From contig NC_064676.1 in the NCBI RefSeq assembly GCF_023278565.1, positions 5,890,001 through 5,954,000 on the forward strand: a stretch of 64,000 nucleotides of DNA, in the 5' to 3' direction. Position 1 is the first letter of the stretch, and every line of letters begins with the position of its first letter. The notes beneath the pieces are model-generated. The model did no database searches and was not told where the DNA came from. It worked only from the letters and a program-made list of their open reading frames with translations. The position numbers and the translations under genes were made by a program. Positions 46,615 to 59,167 of the stretch are shown piece by piece. The DNA comes from Colletotrichum lupini (lineage: Eukaryota > Ascomycota > Sordariomycetes > Glomerellales > Glomerellaceae).

Positions 46615-48156
46615 CTAAGAGCTCAGCGCAACGCCAAGTTCGAGCATAAGCTTCACAAACTTGGCATGCAGCTCAATAAAGAAGTCGGGCATGCCGACAA
46701 GTTCAGCAAGGCCTCGAGCTTTGAGTGAGACACCGCCGGGACCACCGCCCATTCTCCTTGAGAAGCCGCCACCTCCCGTGAGGAAGCTGCTGCCACCACG
46801 GTCTTGTCCTTCGCGTTCAGGCTTGATCATCGTCGGATACGAGCTGTGGTGTTGCGGGCCTCCAAGGGGGCTGGCTTCGGCAGCTTTCTCTGCCTCAGCT
46901 TCCGCCAACTGCTGAATCCATGAAGCAAGATCACGGAAAGCGGCAGCCATGAAACCAAATGTTTTCATCGCCAGTCTCTCCTTGTGTGTGCTAAGAGCCA
47001 GAAATGCATACACACGCTTGTGGCCGCGAGCATGCATATCTGGAATGCGAAAGATGTAGGCTGTTGTGTAGCCGTTGACTGGGTCGCCGAAGAATATGGG
47101 ACCACCAGAAGCTGCTGCCCCAGCGCTGTGTGTCGTGACAAAGGCTGGCATGTTGCTTGACTGCGGCGATGCACTAGGGGTTGGGTTTGCTGGGGCGCGG
47201 GGTAGTGTCTCCAGTGAAAGGGTTCGCAGACACGAGGATCGCACTATCGAGAAGGAAGCTGGGATGAGAGGTTCGTGGGTCGAGGTGTAGTCGAGGTAAT
47301 GTGTGTGGCCGACATGCCTGCCCGATGACATGCTCGATCGCGTTGTTGTAGAGCCCGTTGCCCTTCGGTGCATTCGTTCGGGTTGGCTTTCTCCATCTGT
47401 GTCACTAGCAGAAGATGCTTGAGAAGTAGGCGGCGATGCCTGTCCGTATACCCTGGCGTAAGGAGCGCGAGTGCGCAATGTGGGACCACGCTCGGCCTTC
47501 AAGTCGTTCTTATCCTTGCCGCCCTGTCGTTGCGGCAGCGTCAGCGCGCAATTCTCGCAAGGGCCGGCGCGCTTCGTAACGTAGTCGTCGTAGGTTCGGC
47601 GAAAACTCGAATCTCGTCGTGGCTGCTGCTGCTCCGATATCCGGCGGGGGCTTTCGGGTGGGGTCTCGATTGCGGAGGGCGACAGAGGGGAAGCTGGCGA
47701 GTTCGTGGTAGAGTTTGCTGAAGAGGCGCGAAGCATGGCGGCGCGCGGGATCTGGTTTTCAGCTTCGGAAGCAGGTAGAGACGAACTGCGGTGCGAGTTG
47801 AGGTGCATCTTGCGCAGCGCATCCGACATGGCCACGGTCTGGTTGAGAGAGCCAGCCGGTGCTGGGGCGCTGGTCCGGGGTCGGAGCTGATCTTGATCGG
47901 CATAACCAGCGGCGCCATCATCGAAGCATGTTGTGCATGGGACTGGCAGGCCCTCGGTGACCATAAGCGGGGTCGGACCATGTTGGTCACAGTAGTGAGC
48001 GAGACATAGCTGGAGGCCGGTCATTAGCGACAGCGACTCTGGTGGTTGTTGGTTCATGGTTGCAGGATGTTCGCGAGGAGTGGCGAAGGTGTGCTCAAAC
48101 GACGGGACACGCATCGTGAGAGTACAACAGCCTTGAGAGTTGGGTGTGTTTGGCAA
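46615..48156 (-). CDS. LST7: folliculin-like protein Lst7
   Basis: This single-exon ORF (513 residues from the first ATG) resembles fungal Lst7/folliculin, which with Lst4 (FNIP) acts at the vacuole as a GTPase-activating unit for Rag GTPases in amino-acid signalling to TORC1. The family longin domain starts at LQLCLAHYCDQHGPTPLMVTE, continues after a Ser/Pro-rich insert with PCENCAL, SSCLRTLSLE and IFFGDPVNGYTTAYIFRIPD, then ARGHKRVYAFLALS, and ends in a helical part. Better starts may be the ATG at 48057 or the one just before TGLQLC, because the first 30 residues are not family-like. Only the longin part is present; the folliculin DENN half is absent, as in fungal Lst7. Confidence 0.75.
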   Translation of the reverse strand: MPNTPNSQGCCTLTMRVPSFEHTFATPREHPATMNQQPPESLSLMTGLQLCLAHYCDQHGPTPLMVTEGLPVPCTTCFDDGAAGYADQDQLRPRTSAPAPAGSLNQTVAMSDALRKMHLNSHRSSSLPASEAENQIPRAAMLRASSANSTTNSPASPLSPSAIETPPESPRRISEQQQPRRDSSFRRTYDDYVTKRAGPCENCALTLPQRQGGKDKNDLKAERGPTLRTRAPYARVYGQASPPTSQASSASDTDGESQPERMHRRATGSTTTRSSMSSGRHVGHTHYLDYTSTHEPLIPASFSIVRSSCLRTLSLETLPRAPANPTPSASPQSSNMPAFVTTHSAGAAASGGPIFFGDPVNGYTTAYIFRIPDMHARGHKRVYAFLALSTHKERLAMKTFGFMAAAFRDLASWIQQLAEAEAEKAAEASPLGGPQHHSSYPTMIKPEREGQDRGGSSFLTGGGGFSRRMGGGPGGVSLKARGLAELVGMPDFFIELHAKFVKLMLELGVALSS

Positions 48157-51100
48157 CAGAGAGATACTCTGCCAAAGGTGGAGGGGGAAGGAATATCAAG
48201 CAAGAAGTGTAGCCATGCCAATGCCAGGAAAGGGGCGAGGAGGTATAGGAACAGCTTATATCAGCCGTAGAGGTGAGAGAAGACGAAAGAATATGAGAGC
48301 GAGTCGTGTCATGCGCCCGAGGGTAGAGTTATACGTGTGAGAGGCAAAGTAGGGCGAGGGTGCATGGGAGAGGCCATGGCGGCGCAGTCTCCCTTTCTTA
48401 TGGGAAGTTCAAAGGGGGTCTGGGTGGTGGTGAATAAGAATTGGGCATTGGAAATGATGGGGGAGGACAAGATGGAGGGGTGGCTAATTAGGGGACGAGT
48501 ATCCGTACTCCGTAGAGGCGTATGGAGACATGGGAGTAGATAGGATGGGATGAGATGAGTAGAGAAGTTGGGCAAGGTGAGGCCGGTTGCAACAGGCAGG
48601 GCCCCGGTCGTGGGGGATGTTATCCTGATTGCCGGTGTCTCGTGTCGGGCTTGTCTGAGTGTCTGGGAGCGACGGGGAAGACGAGGAGGATGGGGATGTG
48701 CACTGATATGCGGGAAGCGGTGAGGCGGTGAACGAGCGGCTCTCTCCAATAACATGACGACGGTCGGTCAGGTTTGACGGCCAGGGACAGCAGGAAATGC
48801 TGCAATCCAGATTGGCCGAGGTGTGTGGTCATGGTCCATGGGAAATGGGTAGGCCGGCCCTTTTTTTGGTGGTGGGAAAAGATAAAGAGGCAGCGTAACG
48901 CAGCAATAAGGAGAGACACTGAGAGAAGACCAACTTACTATGGATGTCATGACGTACTCCCTCTCCCCAGGCCGAATCCGGGTCGTGTTTGTGTTTCGCC
49001 AATGAAGAGATGAGCGCAATCAACGCCCAGGCCCAGAAGGGGGGGGGAAGAGAAAAAAAAGGCTGTGTCGTCTGTTGTAAGAAGTCGTAAGGAACCCCAG
49101 CAAGGGTCGGTTGTTGCACTTTGGTCTTCCGTTTGGGGGCGATTTTTTTTGGGTGCCACGCGGGATGGAGGGATCGCAGGCTGAGAGAATGAGAAGTGAT
49201 TAGAAAGAGGAAGCCTTGAAGACGGCGAGTCGGAGCAGGAAAATGAAAAGCAAAGTGGTGGTTCTCGAAAAAAAGGTGTATGGATGAGACGGCAATAATA
49301 AGTTGCGTGTGTGTGGGCGCACACCTTGTGCCTCCTCTGTATGTGTGTGTATGTGTGTGTGTGTATGCGTGTGAGGAAAAAGAATAGCAAGTGAGGAGTG
49401 AGTTGAAAGAGTAAACGAGAATGAGTGTGTAAGAGAGACAGAGGCGAGTCCAAAGTGGGTGTGTGAATAAGTGGGTGTGAGAGAGGTGTGCGGTGCGGAT
49501 GCAGTAGCCACGATCCCCAAGGTAAAGGCAAGTAAGTGCAAGTGCGACTGCGATGAGGTGCCGAGATGAAAAGAGCGAGCGACCACCGGAGGGTAAGGTA
49601 CTTACTTCGCTTGCTACCTCATACACGGTGGTGGTAAGGTACCTTTATTCACTGGTGAGGATGAGGACGAGGACAACAAGTGATCGATCTGCTTACTCTC
49701 CTCTCAAAGAGCTGTTGCTGCGAACGCTAAGAAGACGCAGACCCAGACTAAGGAGCAACGATGGGCGGGGTTCCCGGAAAGCGCAGGTTCGTTGTCGTAT
49801 GAGAAGGGTGGGAAGTCCCGGCGGGACGCGATGCAGGGCGATTTCGATGCTGATGGACGTGTTAGCGACTTCTGGAGTCTTGCCCGCCGGGCTAGAATGA
49901 TGGGACGGCTCACAGTTGGTATGGTTGGTCGTTGGTGATGCCAGCCAGTAAAGCAACCCAGTCTGAGTCTGAGGTTGGTGGCCAGACTCGATGGGAACCA
50001 ACGGCGGGACTGACGGGAGATGGTGAACGACGTCTTGAGCTACTGCGTAGTCCCATATGCTAGCAGTGGTACCCCAATATTCCTGACAGAGACGATGGAA
50101 TCTCGACACGTCTAATCAACGATGGGGGGTTTGAGAATGGTGGTTGACAATGACACGCGCACTAGTAATGACTCAATGCTGAGTGGCTGAAGATGGTTTT
50201 TGGACACCAGAAAAAGACGAGGACGAGAACCTCAACGGGTCGGCGGCCACGGCAATCTCAGTCTAGTTATTACCACATCACCTACTTCTTCATTCATCGA
50301 GTGGGATGGATGTGGCCCTGTGGAGGGGGGAGGGGGAGAAAAAGTCAAGGCGATTCTTCATGTGCGGGGCACGTCAGGGAAAATAAACAACCCCCGTGGC
50401 ATACGCAGTACACAACAAGGTAGATGATGAATATTTTCCTACGATTATCGTGGGCTTCATCCACTCAGATGGTCTTCCGTAGTTGATCGGTACCTGGCCT
50501 TGGGTCGCTGCCGACAGCTCGGGACTGGGACCTCAGACACAACTGCTATGGAGTACTCGCGACGACCAGGGACTCCAAGACATGGCAACGAGGAAACACC
50601 ACCATACCATGGACGAGAGACCCGGGCCCAGAAGACCAAGACGTGGGACGACCTGGACAATGGGGCCGGGCTGTTGACTCGCTCTAGAACTCGGAAGACC
50701 CACCGTGGCCAACGGAATCTCGGCCTATCTGAGCTATTCTTGAGTCTTTTTTGAGTCTTTGACGAATTCCTATGGTTTGCTGTTCATTGTTTCTCACTTT
50801 ACTTTGTGTGTAGTAAGTCTGAGCCGTCTTATCGTCGCGTGCCAGTGGGGACGGACTCTGAAGCCTTGCTGGGAAATGGGGACGTTTCAATGGAGACAAT
50901 GAATTCTTCGTATGTAAAGCGTTGCTCTATAGCCGTGCGCTAACATCCAAAAGAGATTCGCGGCGGAGTAGGGGTCGCAGAGGCCAAGGCATGCCGGGAA
51001 TTGCGAGTGGTTGATTCGTTTCTAGGCATGTCCAGCATGGTTTGACCGCACGTTAGCTGCTGCGGACGCTCATGTAGGTAGATGCGCCGTTGTGGTGCAA

Positions 51101-51641
51101 CTGCTCCGTCAAACGTCTCTGATCCAAAAATGAGAGGGGAGGGGACAAAACTGACTGAGGCATTATACGGGCCGCAAGGTAATGGGGTTGCAGGCGCTAG
51201 GGTAGGGTCAAGTTCCGAAAATCGCGATTATGAATCGCAAGGCGGTTTGAGAAAGAAATTCAACAATAACCCCGTCCCCAGTGTACGGATCCCGAGTACC
51301 GTACCGGAGTAATTCACGGCGTAGCTATTCGCGAATAAGTCGGGCAAACCTCCCCACGAGCGGCGAGCAATAGTAGGGCAGAGCATACATAACAGAGCCA
51401 AATAAACTCCGCACGTTCTCCGTTGCGGCCATGGGTGGTTGTAGCCTCGTAGGGAACAGTGCTTTCTCTGCGTCCCGGGTTCCTGAGCAGGTATTCGGGA
51501 TTCTCGACGTTCCAAGAAATCCCGAGCCCAATATCCCTGACCTGGTTCAGCTTTCTTTTTCCTCTTGTCTATTGTTGCCCGACCCGACGGTGGGAAACCG
51601 GGGTTGTCTTGTTGTTCTCCTCTTCCTTTCTCGACAAAATC

Positions 51642-51659
51642 GGGGGGGGGGGGGGGGGG
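51642..51659. repeat. homopolymer of 18 G
   Basis: Eighteen consecutive G residues follow TCGACAAAATC. So long a G run is rare in fungal DNA and may form a quadruplex or reflect a length error in the assembly. Confidence 0.9.
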
Positions 51660-54600
51660 CCAAAACCCGACGCAACCGCAAGCAGCTGACTGGACTGAGA
51701 AGCACCGTAGCAGTCCAGTCTCTCAGTGTCCCCCCTGATCGGAAAGAAGCAGTATCCCTGTCGGCCGGATGTGGATAGCGGACAGGAGGGCTGCAAGCAA
51801 AGACCCCGTTGGACCGCGAGTGGCAGGCTTGCTAGGATGTGACTTGGCGCAGTGGAAGGAATTCAAACGAGGGGTAGAATTGTCCACATCTTCCAGAAGC
51901 ATTCCAGCGGGTGGGCTGGAACTTTCGACTGGGGGCCCAGGGACGGTGCACGGCCGCGAGTGAGGTGCAAAGCAGTGGTGCAGGACGATGGCACGGGCAA
52001 CGAAAAAAGGCGGGTTTTCTGGTGACGTTGTCAATTGCGTCCCCATGTAGGCAGGCAGTTGAAAGTTCTCGAGCTTCGGGCAAGGTCCTGGTCTGCTCCA
52101 CTACAGGGTCGGAATGGCTCGCAGAGTTGTTTTCAAGATGGAGATGGAGGTGAAGACAAAGTCGATTTGGCTTGGGGTTTGCGGGCGAGGATACCCCGTG
52201 GATACTTGGTGATGACGGGACCGAGGACGGCAGTGAGTGAAGTGGATGAAAATAGCTGCTTGGCAAAACGAACGTGAGCTGTATCCGTACACGAGTTGAG
52301 GTACGGAGTACGGAGTACCTCCAATAACTTTGGTGTCCTGCCACGGGCATCGGCCGAGTAGTGTACTTCGCAGGCACAGAAAAGGGGGATCGAGGCTTGT
52401 GGTGCTTGTTCCGTTTGGGCTCTCGGTGTTTCTGTCGTTTCCTGGTGGACTTTTTCTTTTTCTTCCTTCTTTTTCCCTTTCTGGGTGTTCAGATGCAGGG
52501 TACTTGGGCGTCGACCGAGGCAGGCGGCAGGCGTAGGCGCACGCTGAGTTGCTGACCGCCCCCAGACAACCCAAGTCACAAAAGTTGCTTCCGGCATATC
52601 GTAGGGGTCTTGGTAGATGAACGGGGCAAGTGAGGAGAAGAGAATGGGAGACCTTGTCAATTTTGTCTTGTCGTCGCGATGGAAAATTTGGATCCCATCT
52701 CACCCAAAAGGGCTCCTTCCCTCTCGAGTGTCGAGTTTGCGCATCAGTCTGGGGTTTGGTTTCGCACGAGTGAGAGTCGGGAAGGAGGGGATGAGGTAAT
52801 GCGGGGCTCTTTCTCGCACAGACTTACCTACCTCAAGGTACCTCAGGTCCGTACCTTGGGTAAGGTACGGGGTGGAGGGAGTTGCGGACTGCGGTCCAGG
52901 ACCTCGTCACTCGCCCCTTCCGTTCAGCCAGACCTGACAGGTTCAGAGCTCACGTGGAAGGTACAGCTTTGCATCTGCACATTCCTAAATTCTCAATCTT
53001 AACCTGATGGACCCAACTGGGGCCTGCCATTGGACGCCACCGGATCGCCAGCACCGCTTCATCGGTGCAAAGTGCAAGAGCGGTGCCGTGGTGCGAATGC
53101 AAACGAGCAGGTGCAGCAAAGTTCGGCAGGCGCAGGCGTAATGTAAGGTAGGCACGCAGGGTCCCAGATGTCCGGCTACCTTCCATACCTTACCTTACCT
53201 TACTAGGTACTGTACAGGACTTCACCTTGCAGCTCCATTCCATTACACGCTGCACATCTCAGTTATCCAAACTCAAGTGTTTCGGTCACAACTCGCCTCG
53301 GGACCGGGAACCGGCCAAGCTTGTCTTGGCCTCTCCGTCTCTCGGTCCATACCTCATCCTGATCCTTGATACATCCACCTTACCCAATGCCAGAGAATGA
53401 CAGCCAGACTACCTACCTTAGCTACATGTGCCCAAGGTGGTCTAGCACTCGGGTTAGCACTTCCTGATTCCCTTCGACCTACCTTAGCCCTGCTTAGCCC
53501 CAAGCTGTCAGTTGTCACTGCTGCCTCTCGACTTGCACGACTGACCGCATCGCCTTGTCATCGTGATCTTAGCTAGGTACCCGTATTTTGGATAAGGGAG
53601 GAAACGCAAAGCTGGTCTGCGGCCTGCCATGCAAGTCTTCCTTTCACTCTTCACTTACAAACTTGCAACGCGGCTGGCGCTAACCCTAACCAGCAAAGAC
53701 CCAACGGGCAGCGTTTGTCTCTCCTGAGTCTCTTCCTGGCTCATTACGCAGCTCCGGAAACATTACCGGCGGCATTATGTACTAGCGCCCTCTTCCTTGA
53801 CTCGTTCGGCCGCAAAAGGACATTGAGATTTCACGTATCAAAAACACCAGACGAAAACATGTCCGACACATTCGTAGTCTACGTACACACTGCGGAAACT
53901 CGACAAGATTCCGCCGGGGCCTGCAAACTCAATCCAGCCATCCCAAGTCTTTTCGCCAGCACGGCGGCATAGCGATTCTTTGTGTTTCCATTCATCACGC
54001 TCAGATCCGGACCTGTCATTTGATCCCAGTATCAACCCCTGTTTGGCAAAGACCCTCTATCATCTTTGGGGTATGAATATAATACCCACGCCAAGCATGT
54101 GATTGTTGAACCGGTATCCTGGTCCTTGGTCCCGACTGACTCTGTCTCTCACCGTGCCAAACATGGACCAAGACTTGGGCCACCCATGGGAACAAAAGAA
54201 AACTTGTGGTGTCGTTGAGCTTAGGAGAGTAAACGACACATTTTCTACGTATATTGGCAGTCTCCGTCATACTGCATACTGCTACGGCGGTGTAGACGTG
54301 CATTGGAGCCTCATTCCCCTCGTCACCGCTTACTTTGGGGCGGGCTTACATGGCAGACAATCCATCAGCTCAGCTGAGCTGCGCCGTCGCTTCGGGCCGG
54401 ACTCTCTCTAGTCTTTCCAACATCACCATTTTCCGGTTCTTCACAAATCATTCTACTACTCCAAATCTTATCCACACGCGACTGCCGGCTATTACAATAG
54501 AGACCGCTGCGAAAGTTTGGTAGATTCAGCAACACTCGAGAGATGTACCGTAGGAAGTCTTACGCTTGGTCGGAAAGCAACGCTCAGACTCGACACAAGC

Positions 54601-55018
54601 CTTTCGCAGCTGTCAGTCCACTGCAATTACCTTTCCCCGGATCCCCTTACCTGCGCTGCCGGACAAGTCACAGTTGGACTGCTTATCTCGACTTCATGCT
54701 TTCTCTTATCCACAAATCAGAACATCAGACAATTGACAGGAATTGTCCCGACTCGATCTCACCCCAATGTCTCTCTGGCATGCTTCTACGCTCCCTCATT
54801 ACACGTCGTCTCACCGCTCAACTTGACCTCACCTCAACACCACCCATCCAAGACACCTCGCAACCTGCATCACGGATCGTGGCCTCTCTCCTGACGACCG
54901 AACACCCCTGCCGTATGGAGCCTTGCCCTCCTCTTGTCCCAATACAGCCTCGCTTCTGGTCCCAACTGCCGCCCGTTGGGCCAACTCATCTCACCCACAC
55001 CATCCTCAGCCTGCATCC

Positions 55019-55023
<5 letters not shown>

Positions 55024-55069
<46 letters not shown>
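55024..55069. repeat. (CA)23 microsatellite
   Basis: An uninterrupted dinucleotide repeat of 46 bp lies in non-coding DNA. It would be a variable-length marker. Confidence 0.95.
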
Positions 55070-55070
<1 letters not shown>

Positions 55071-55298
55071 TCACTCACACGCCTCTGCTGTCATGTCCAC
55101 CGCTCCAATCTTCCGCCGACCTTGATTTTCGTCCTTATAGTTGTCTGGGGAAAGCTTCCGTGGCCCCGCCGCGGCGAGGGCTAAGTTACAAAACCTGCGC
55201 GACGCTTAAGCGCTTAGCCTGACTGAGCTCAAGCTGTATGATCCGGCCCTCGCGGAAAGTGTCGTCCGTGATCCGGAATTAAGAATCCAGAAAGACTT

Positions 55299-56057
55299 AT
55301 GGTAGGCATCGAAAGACTGCCATTGTCTACACTACCAGGACACTTCAAGCAGGTACAGAATTTGGATACACACGCAAACACTGCTTCAATCGGAATCCGC
55401 TCTACTCTCATCTCTCGCTTTGGCCTTTTTTGCGCTCGCCCATCTTCTAGCAGGCCCCAGTCCCTCACGATGATGATTGACTTAGAAAAGACTCGCTTTT
55501 CAGAGCAGCAGCCGGTAGCGGGATGTAGCGTAAGCCACCACGCGTGGCAGCATTTGGGCAGCCCGGGGTCTAGGAGATCGACTCGCTCTCGGTCCTCAAC
55601 GGGAAAAATGCTCGTTCTGGCCGGTATGGCCGTCCAACCTTGCAGCTCTCAATGCGCCGCTACCATGTGTCAGGCCCACGCTTCGGTGAGCGTACCGGCG
55701 CCGTTCTATGCCAGTCATGAGGGAAGGAAAACGCACAGACATCTCTGGATGGCCCATACCACGCTGGAATTGACGGCGCATGCGACTGGACGTCAACCTA
55801 CACATGACGGTAGCATTCTCTACATCATCATTCCCAGAACTGGACCTCCAAGGCGTTGCACGCAAGCTGAAGGAAGCTGGCCGACTGTCTTACACATGCG
55901 CTGGCTGAACCGCAGCGAGCAAAAGGAAACAGCCGGCTGCCCCCTCCAACTCGTGCTTCCGTGCGCCAGCTGCATATTATTATCTGGGGTTTTCCAAAGG
56001 ACCACTCATTTGCTGGTTCGTCTCGTCTGCCCACCCCCCTACCGCTGTAACTTGTAA
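55299..56057 (+). CDS. long open frame of doubtful coding status
   Basis: This 252-codon frame in the gene-poor stretch is longer than most non-coding frames here. Codon use shows no clear preference for C/G-ending codons, and the translation has no signal peptide, membrane segment, repeat or recognisable motif. It is listed because of its length only. Confidence 0.15.
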   Translation: MVGIERLPLSTLPGHFKQVQNLDTHANTASIGIRSTLISRFGLFCARPSSSRPQSLTMMIDLEKTRFSEQQPVAGCSVSHHAWQHLGSPGSRRSTRSRSSTGKMLVLAGMAVQPCSSQCAATMCQAHASVSVPAPFYASHEGRKTHRHLWMAHTTLELTAHATGRQPTHDGSILYIIIPRTGPPRRCTQAEGSWPTVLHMRWLNRSEQKETAGCPLQLVLPCASCILLSGVFQRTTHLLVRLVCPPPYRCNL

Positions 56058-59000
56058 CTTGTGATGAGTTGCGCTGCACCTCGCATCAAGTAGCCCGACA
56101 TGCTCCGTGCTTTCTGCCGTGTAACAACGGCACAGGATGTCACTACAGTATAGCTCATCTTCTTCGAGCCTTTCTCAACATTGGTCACTTCCGAAGGCTG
56201 AAGGAACGCGCCAACTTTCACCACCTTTTCGAGAAGAAGCGAGGGTTCCAACGACGGTCACACAACTACCGGGCCAGAGCAGCATACGCATTTTCTGAAA
56301 GTCGCAGTCTTACGCTTCGAGAAACAAGTGGTTTTCTATTCTTTAGTGCCAATAATTGACAGCGGAAAGTCTCAAAGTAATCGATGTTTTCGCAGCCTCC
56401 AACAAGCACGGCGGCACGGTCACAACGACACCCTGGAAATACCAAGACAAACCGGCCCTCAATTAGCCGCGCCGGTCCGAAATGCCTCCATCGTCCGCAC
56501 TCCCGAGGTCCACATCGGACCATCAAGGCATCTTTCATCTCATCTTTTCCACTTGTGTCCATTAAAACCGGCCAAGAGACACCTACAATTGACCACCAGC
56601 CGGGCGCTAGAAATGGTCTCCACCAAAGCCAACACACGATGGGGAGGATAATACCCAATGCTCAGTAGAAAGTCTTCGGCGTATGTTCACCGAGCATGTC
56701 CACACCAGAGTTTGTTTTCTGCTTCATTTCCGGTGACCGGAACGTTGGTTGAAATAAGTCTAGCAAGGGTCTCATCATCCGCCGTTGCAAAAGACAAGGA
56801 TTCGCAATCCCAGCGAGCTGGCTGGGTTCATGGGCCTCGATTTACCCGGCCACTCTTTTCTCTTGGGATTGATCACAAGGAGAAAGTTCGGACCATTGAT
56901 CATGCTCACTGAAGTTCCCAGACGGCCGAGCATTCGTGTTCTGCCAGCATCGAAACATCAACCGTGGATACTGATTTTTGGCTGATGTTGCTGGCTAGGT
57001 ACTTCAGTATGCTGTCATGGCGATCCCATGGGCCATTACACTCTGACTGCCTGGCATAGTCTTAATTTCTCCCGTCACCATCACATGGTAGCATGAGGTA
57101 AAGATACTGCGCGGCCTCGCCCGCCCGCTGAGCGCGCTGTCATCTTTAATGCCTGTACTCTGTACTCCGTATCACACAATACGACGGCAACTTTCGCAGG
57201 AGAATGCTGTGGGTTGGGCCACGCTCATCCTTTTTCTTCGCGAAAAACTCCATACAGATACCCCAGAGACGCAGAGACGGCCGCCGCCCCCTCCACCCTC
57301 CCTTACCGCTGTGCCGTCCCACGACCCCCAACCCCGGACGCAGAAAAGAGGAGGGCTGCTGACCAACAACCCCGGTTCGAAATCTCACACCGAGACGGGA
57401 GTCCCCGGAACCGGTCAGCGCTATGGAGGAAGGATGTCATTCCCGCCCGCTCTCCCTTCCCCCCCATGTGACGGTGACATGCCATGTCGAGTTGTCGATG
57501 AAGGCGTGAAACGGGCGCAAAGCGCCTCGCTATCGACGCCGGGGACAAGGGGAAACGTGATTTTGGGGTTTGACCGTTTGCAGTAGTCGCTTCTTCACTG
57601 CCCTTCAGGGGCACAGAGGCGCAGACTGGGGGGGCAGGATTTCCATCGCATCCCGAGGTCTCTTGCCGGCCGAGGGTTGGTACGTCTGAAGTCGGTCCGA
57701 CATCATCATGTTGGCTTCCTCTTCCCTCTCGCCTTCGAGATGTAGCAGCCATGCTAGACGATGTCTTCCTCCATGCCTCGGATTCGGCGACATGGCGACA
57801 ACCCGCCAACCCGGGGACAAGTTATGTGAATCCGTCGTTGTCGTTACTACTAATCACTCCATCCCCCCCAAGCCTGGCCCATCCCATCACATCACATCCG
57901 TCCATCGCCTCTCTCTTGCGAAAGAAAACGGCCGATTCCGTGGAAATACGAGCTATCATAAATCAGGGAACACCAGAAGCGCCAGGAATCGAAGCCGATC
58001 GCCCGCTTTTTTTCGCTGAAGAATTCAATGTTTTCCCCTCCCCCTTTCCCCCTTGCCTCTTTTCTTTGACCCTGTCCCTTCTATCCGGATCCTACCGGTT
58101 AGTGAGAGTTGCCTTTTTGTGGTTGGTCCATAGGATTAGGTGAGGTGAGGTAAGGAACGTAAGAAATAATTGGAATGAATGGAACGAAGCGTGGCCCAGT
58201 TTACTAGATTTCAGCTGTAAGCCGGGTATCATGAGAGGGAGGCCGCTCGAGCTGAATAAACTTGATCCCTTCTCTACTCCAGCTATTGGGGGAAGATGGG
58301 CCAAGTTATGTGAGATGATGTCCGGTCGGGTCAAACTACATACAGTACCTTGGGACGTCAGAATATCAAGGCGCTGACTTAGGTTGAGTGTGGTTTTTTT
58401 CTTGGACCGCATTGGGGCCATGGCGTTTCGTCCGTCCCATTGCTTGCCTCTACACATTTGCAGATTATGCTGAGCTTCATTGGAACAAACGCGCGATAAT
58501 AGTAAAAGCAGTCCAATGGTAAAAGGGGGAAAAAGCTAACCTAACTTTGTTGGGACCATTATCAGCGCAACCTCTGCACACACTTTCGCAACAGACTGCG
58601 TTCTCATGGTGATGCTCCTTTTTCTTGCTCTTATAGAGGAAGGGTATATATGTACTTCATAGGTAGCCATCTGGTCCGCTCTAGGCGGACGGGGGGCTCA
58701 CGTAAACCGCAACTACTCCTATGATATCTCTTTCCTTCTCGTCACGAAAATACCATCATAACTCGAAGTCCTTCTTGGACTCTCTTCTGCCCTCGAGGCT
58801 TCGTCGACCTGGAGCCGTTGGTTATGACCCGGAATCATTGAACCTCCCTCATCGCCTCAGAATACTCCTACAATTTCCATCACCGGGCCATATACGCTTG
58901 CTTCCTCCTGCTCAGTCAATGCTGGCCCCCCCTTTCCCCCTTTCTCCCAAATCATAACGCCTGGTAATGCTGTTGCTTGCTTTGGTATACAAGTTATCGA

Positions 59001-59167
59001 AATTACACATGCTATGCCGCCACAGTCTGCCGATTAAATCATAATTGTTTATGTCCTTTCAACCTTTCCATAAGAAGAAAAAAAGGGGTATCTCCGTGCT
59101 TCATCCCCGGCCGTTAATCCAGTCGTCTTCCTCTTCCGTCAAGTGAAGTAAACCCGGCATGCGTCAC

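Larger units (their letters stand above)
48157..59167. other. 11-kb region without a supported gene
   Basis: I found no protein gene with recognisable domains, signal peptide or codon bias on either strand. The part next to Lst7 is CT-rich on the minus strand and holds TG-rich microsatellites near 49300-49500. Features that can be named are the TACTCCGTA motifs, TACCTTACC-type repeats near 52820-52860 and 53180-53210, a G18 run (51642-51659), a (CA)23 microsatellite (55024-55069) and one 252-codon frame (55299-56057). Non-coding transcripts cannot be excluded. Confidence 0.45.

Noticed and set aside
48829..49626. 265-codon minus-strand frame upstream of Lst7
   Set aside because: It is a pyrimidine-rich, TG-repeat-containing promoter stretch; the translation is low complexity.
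52101..52703. Two overlapping minus-strand frames of 200 and 175 codons
   Set aside because: Overlapping frames with no motif or codon bias; likely chance.
57360..57390. GGTTCGAAATC as a tRNA B box
   Set aside because: No A box or stems at a suitable distance.
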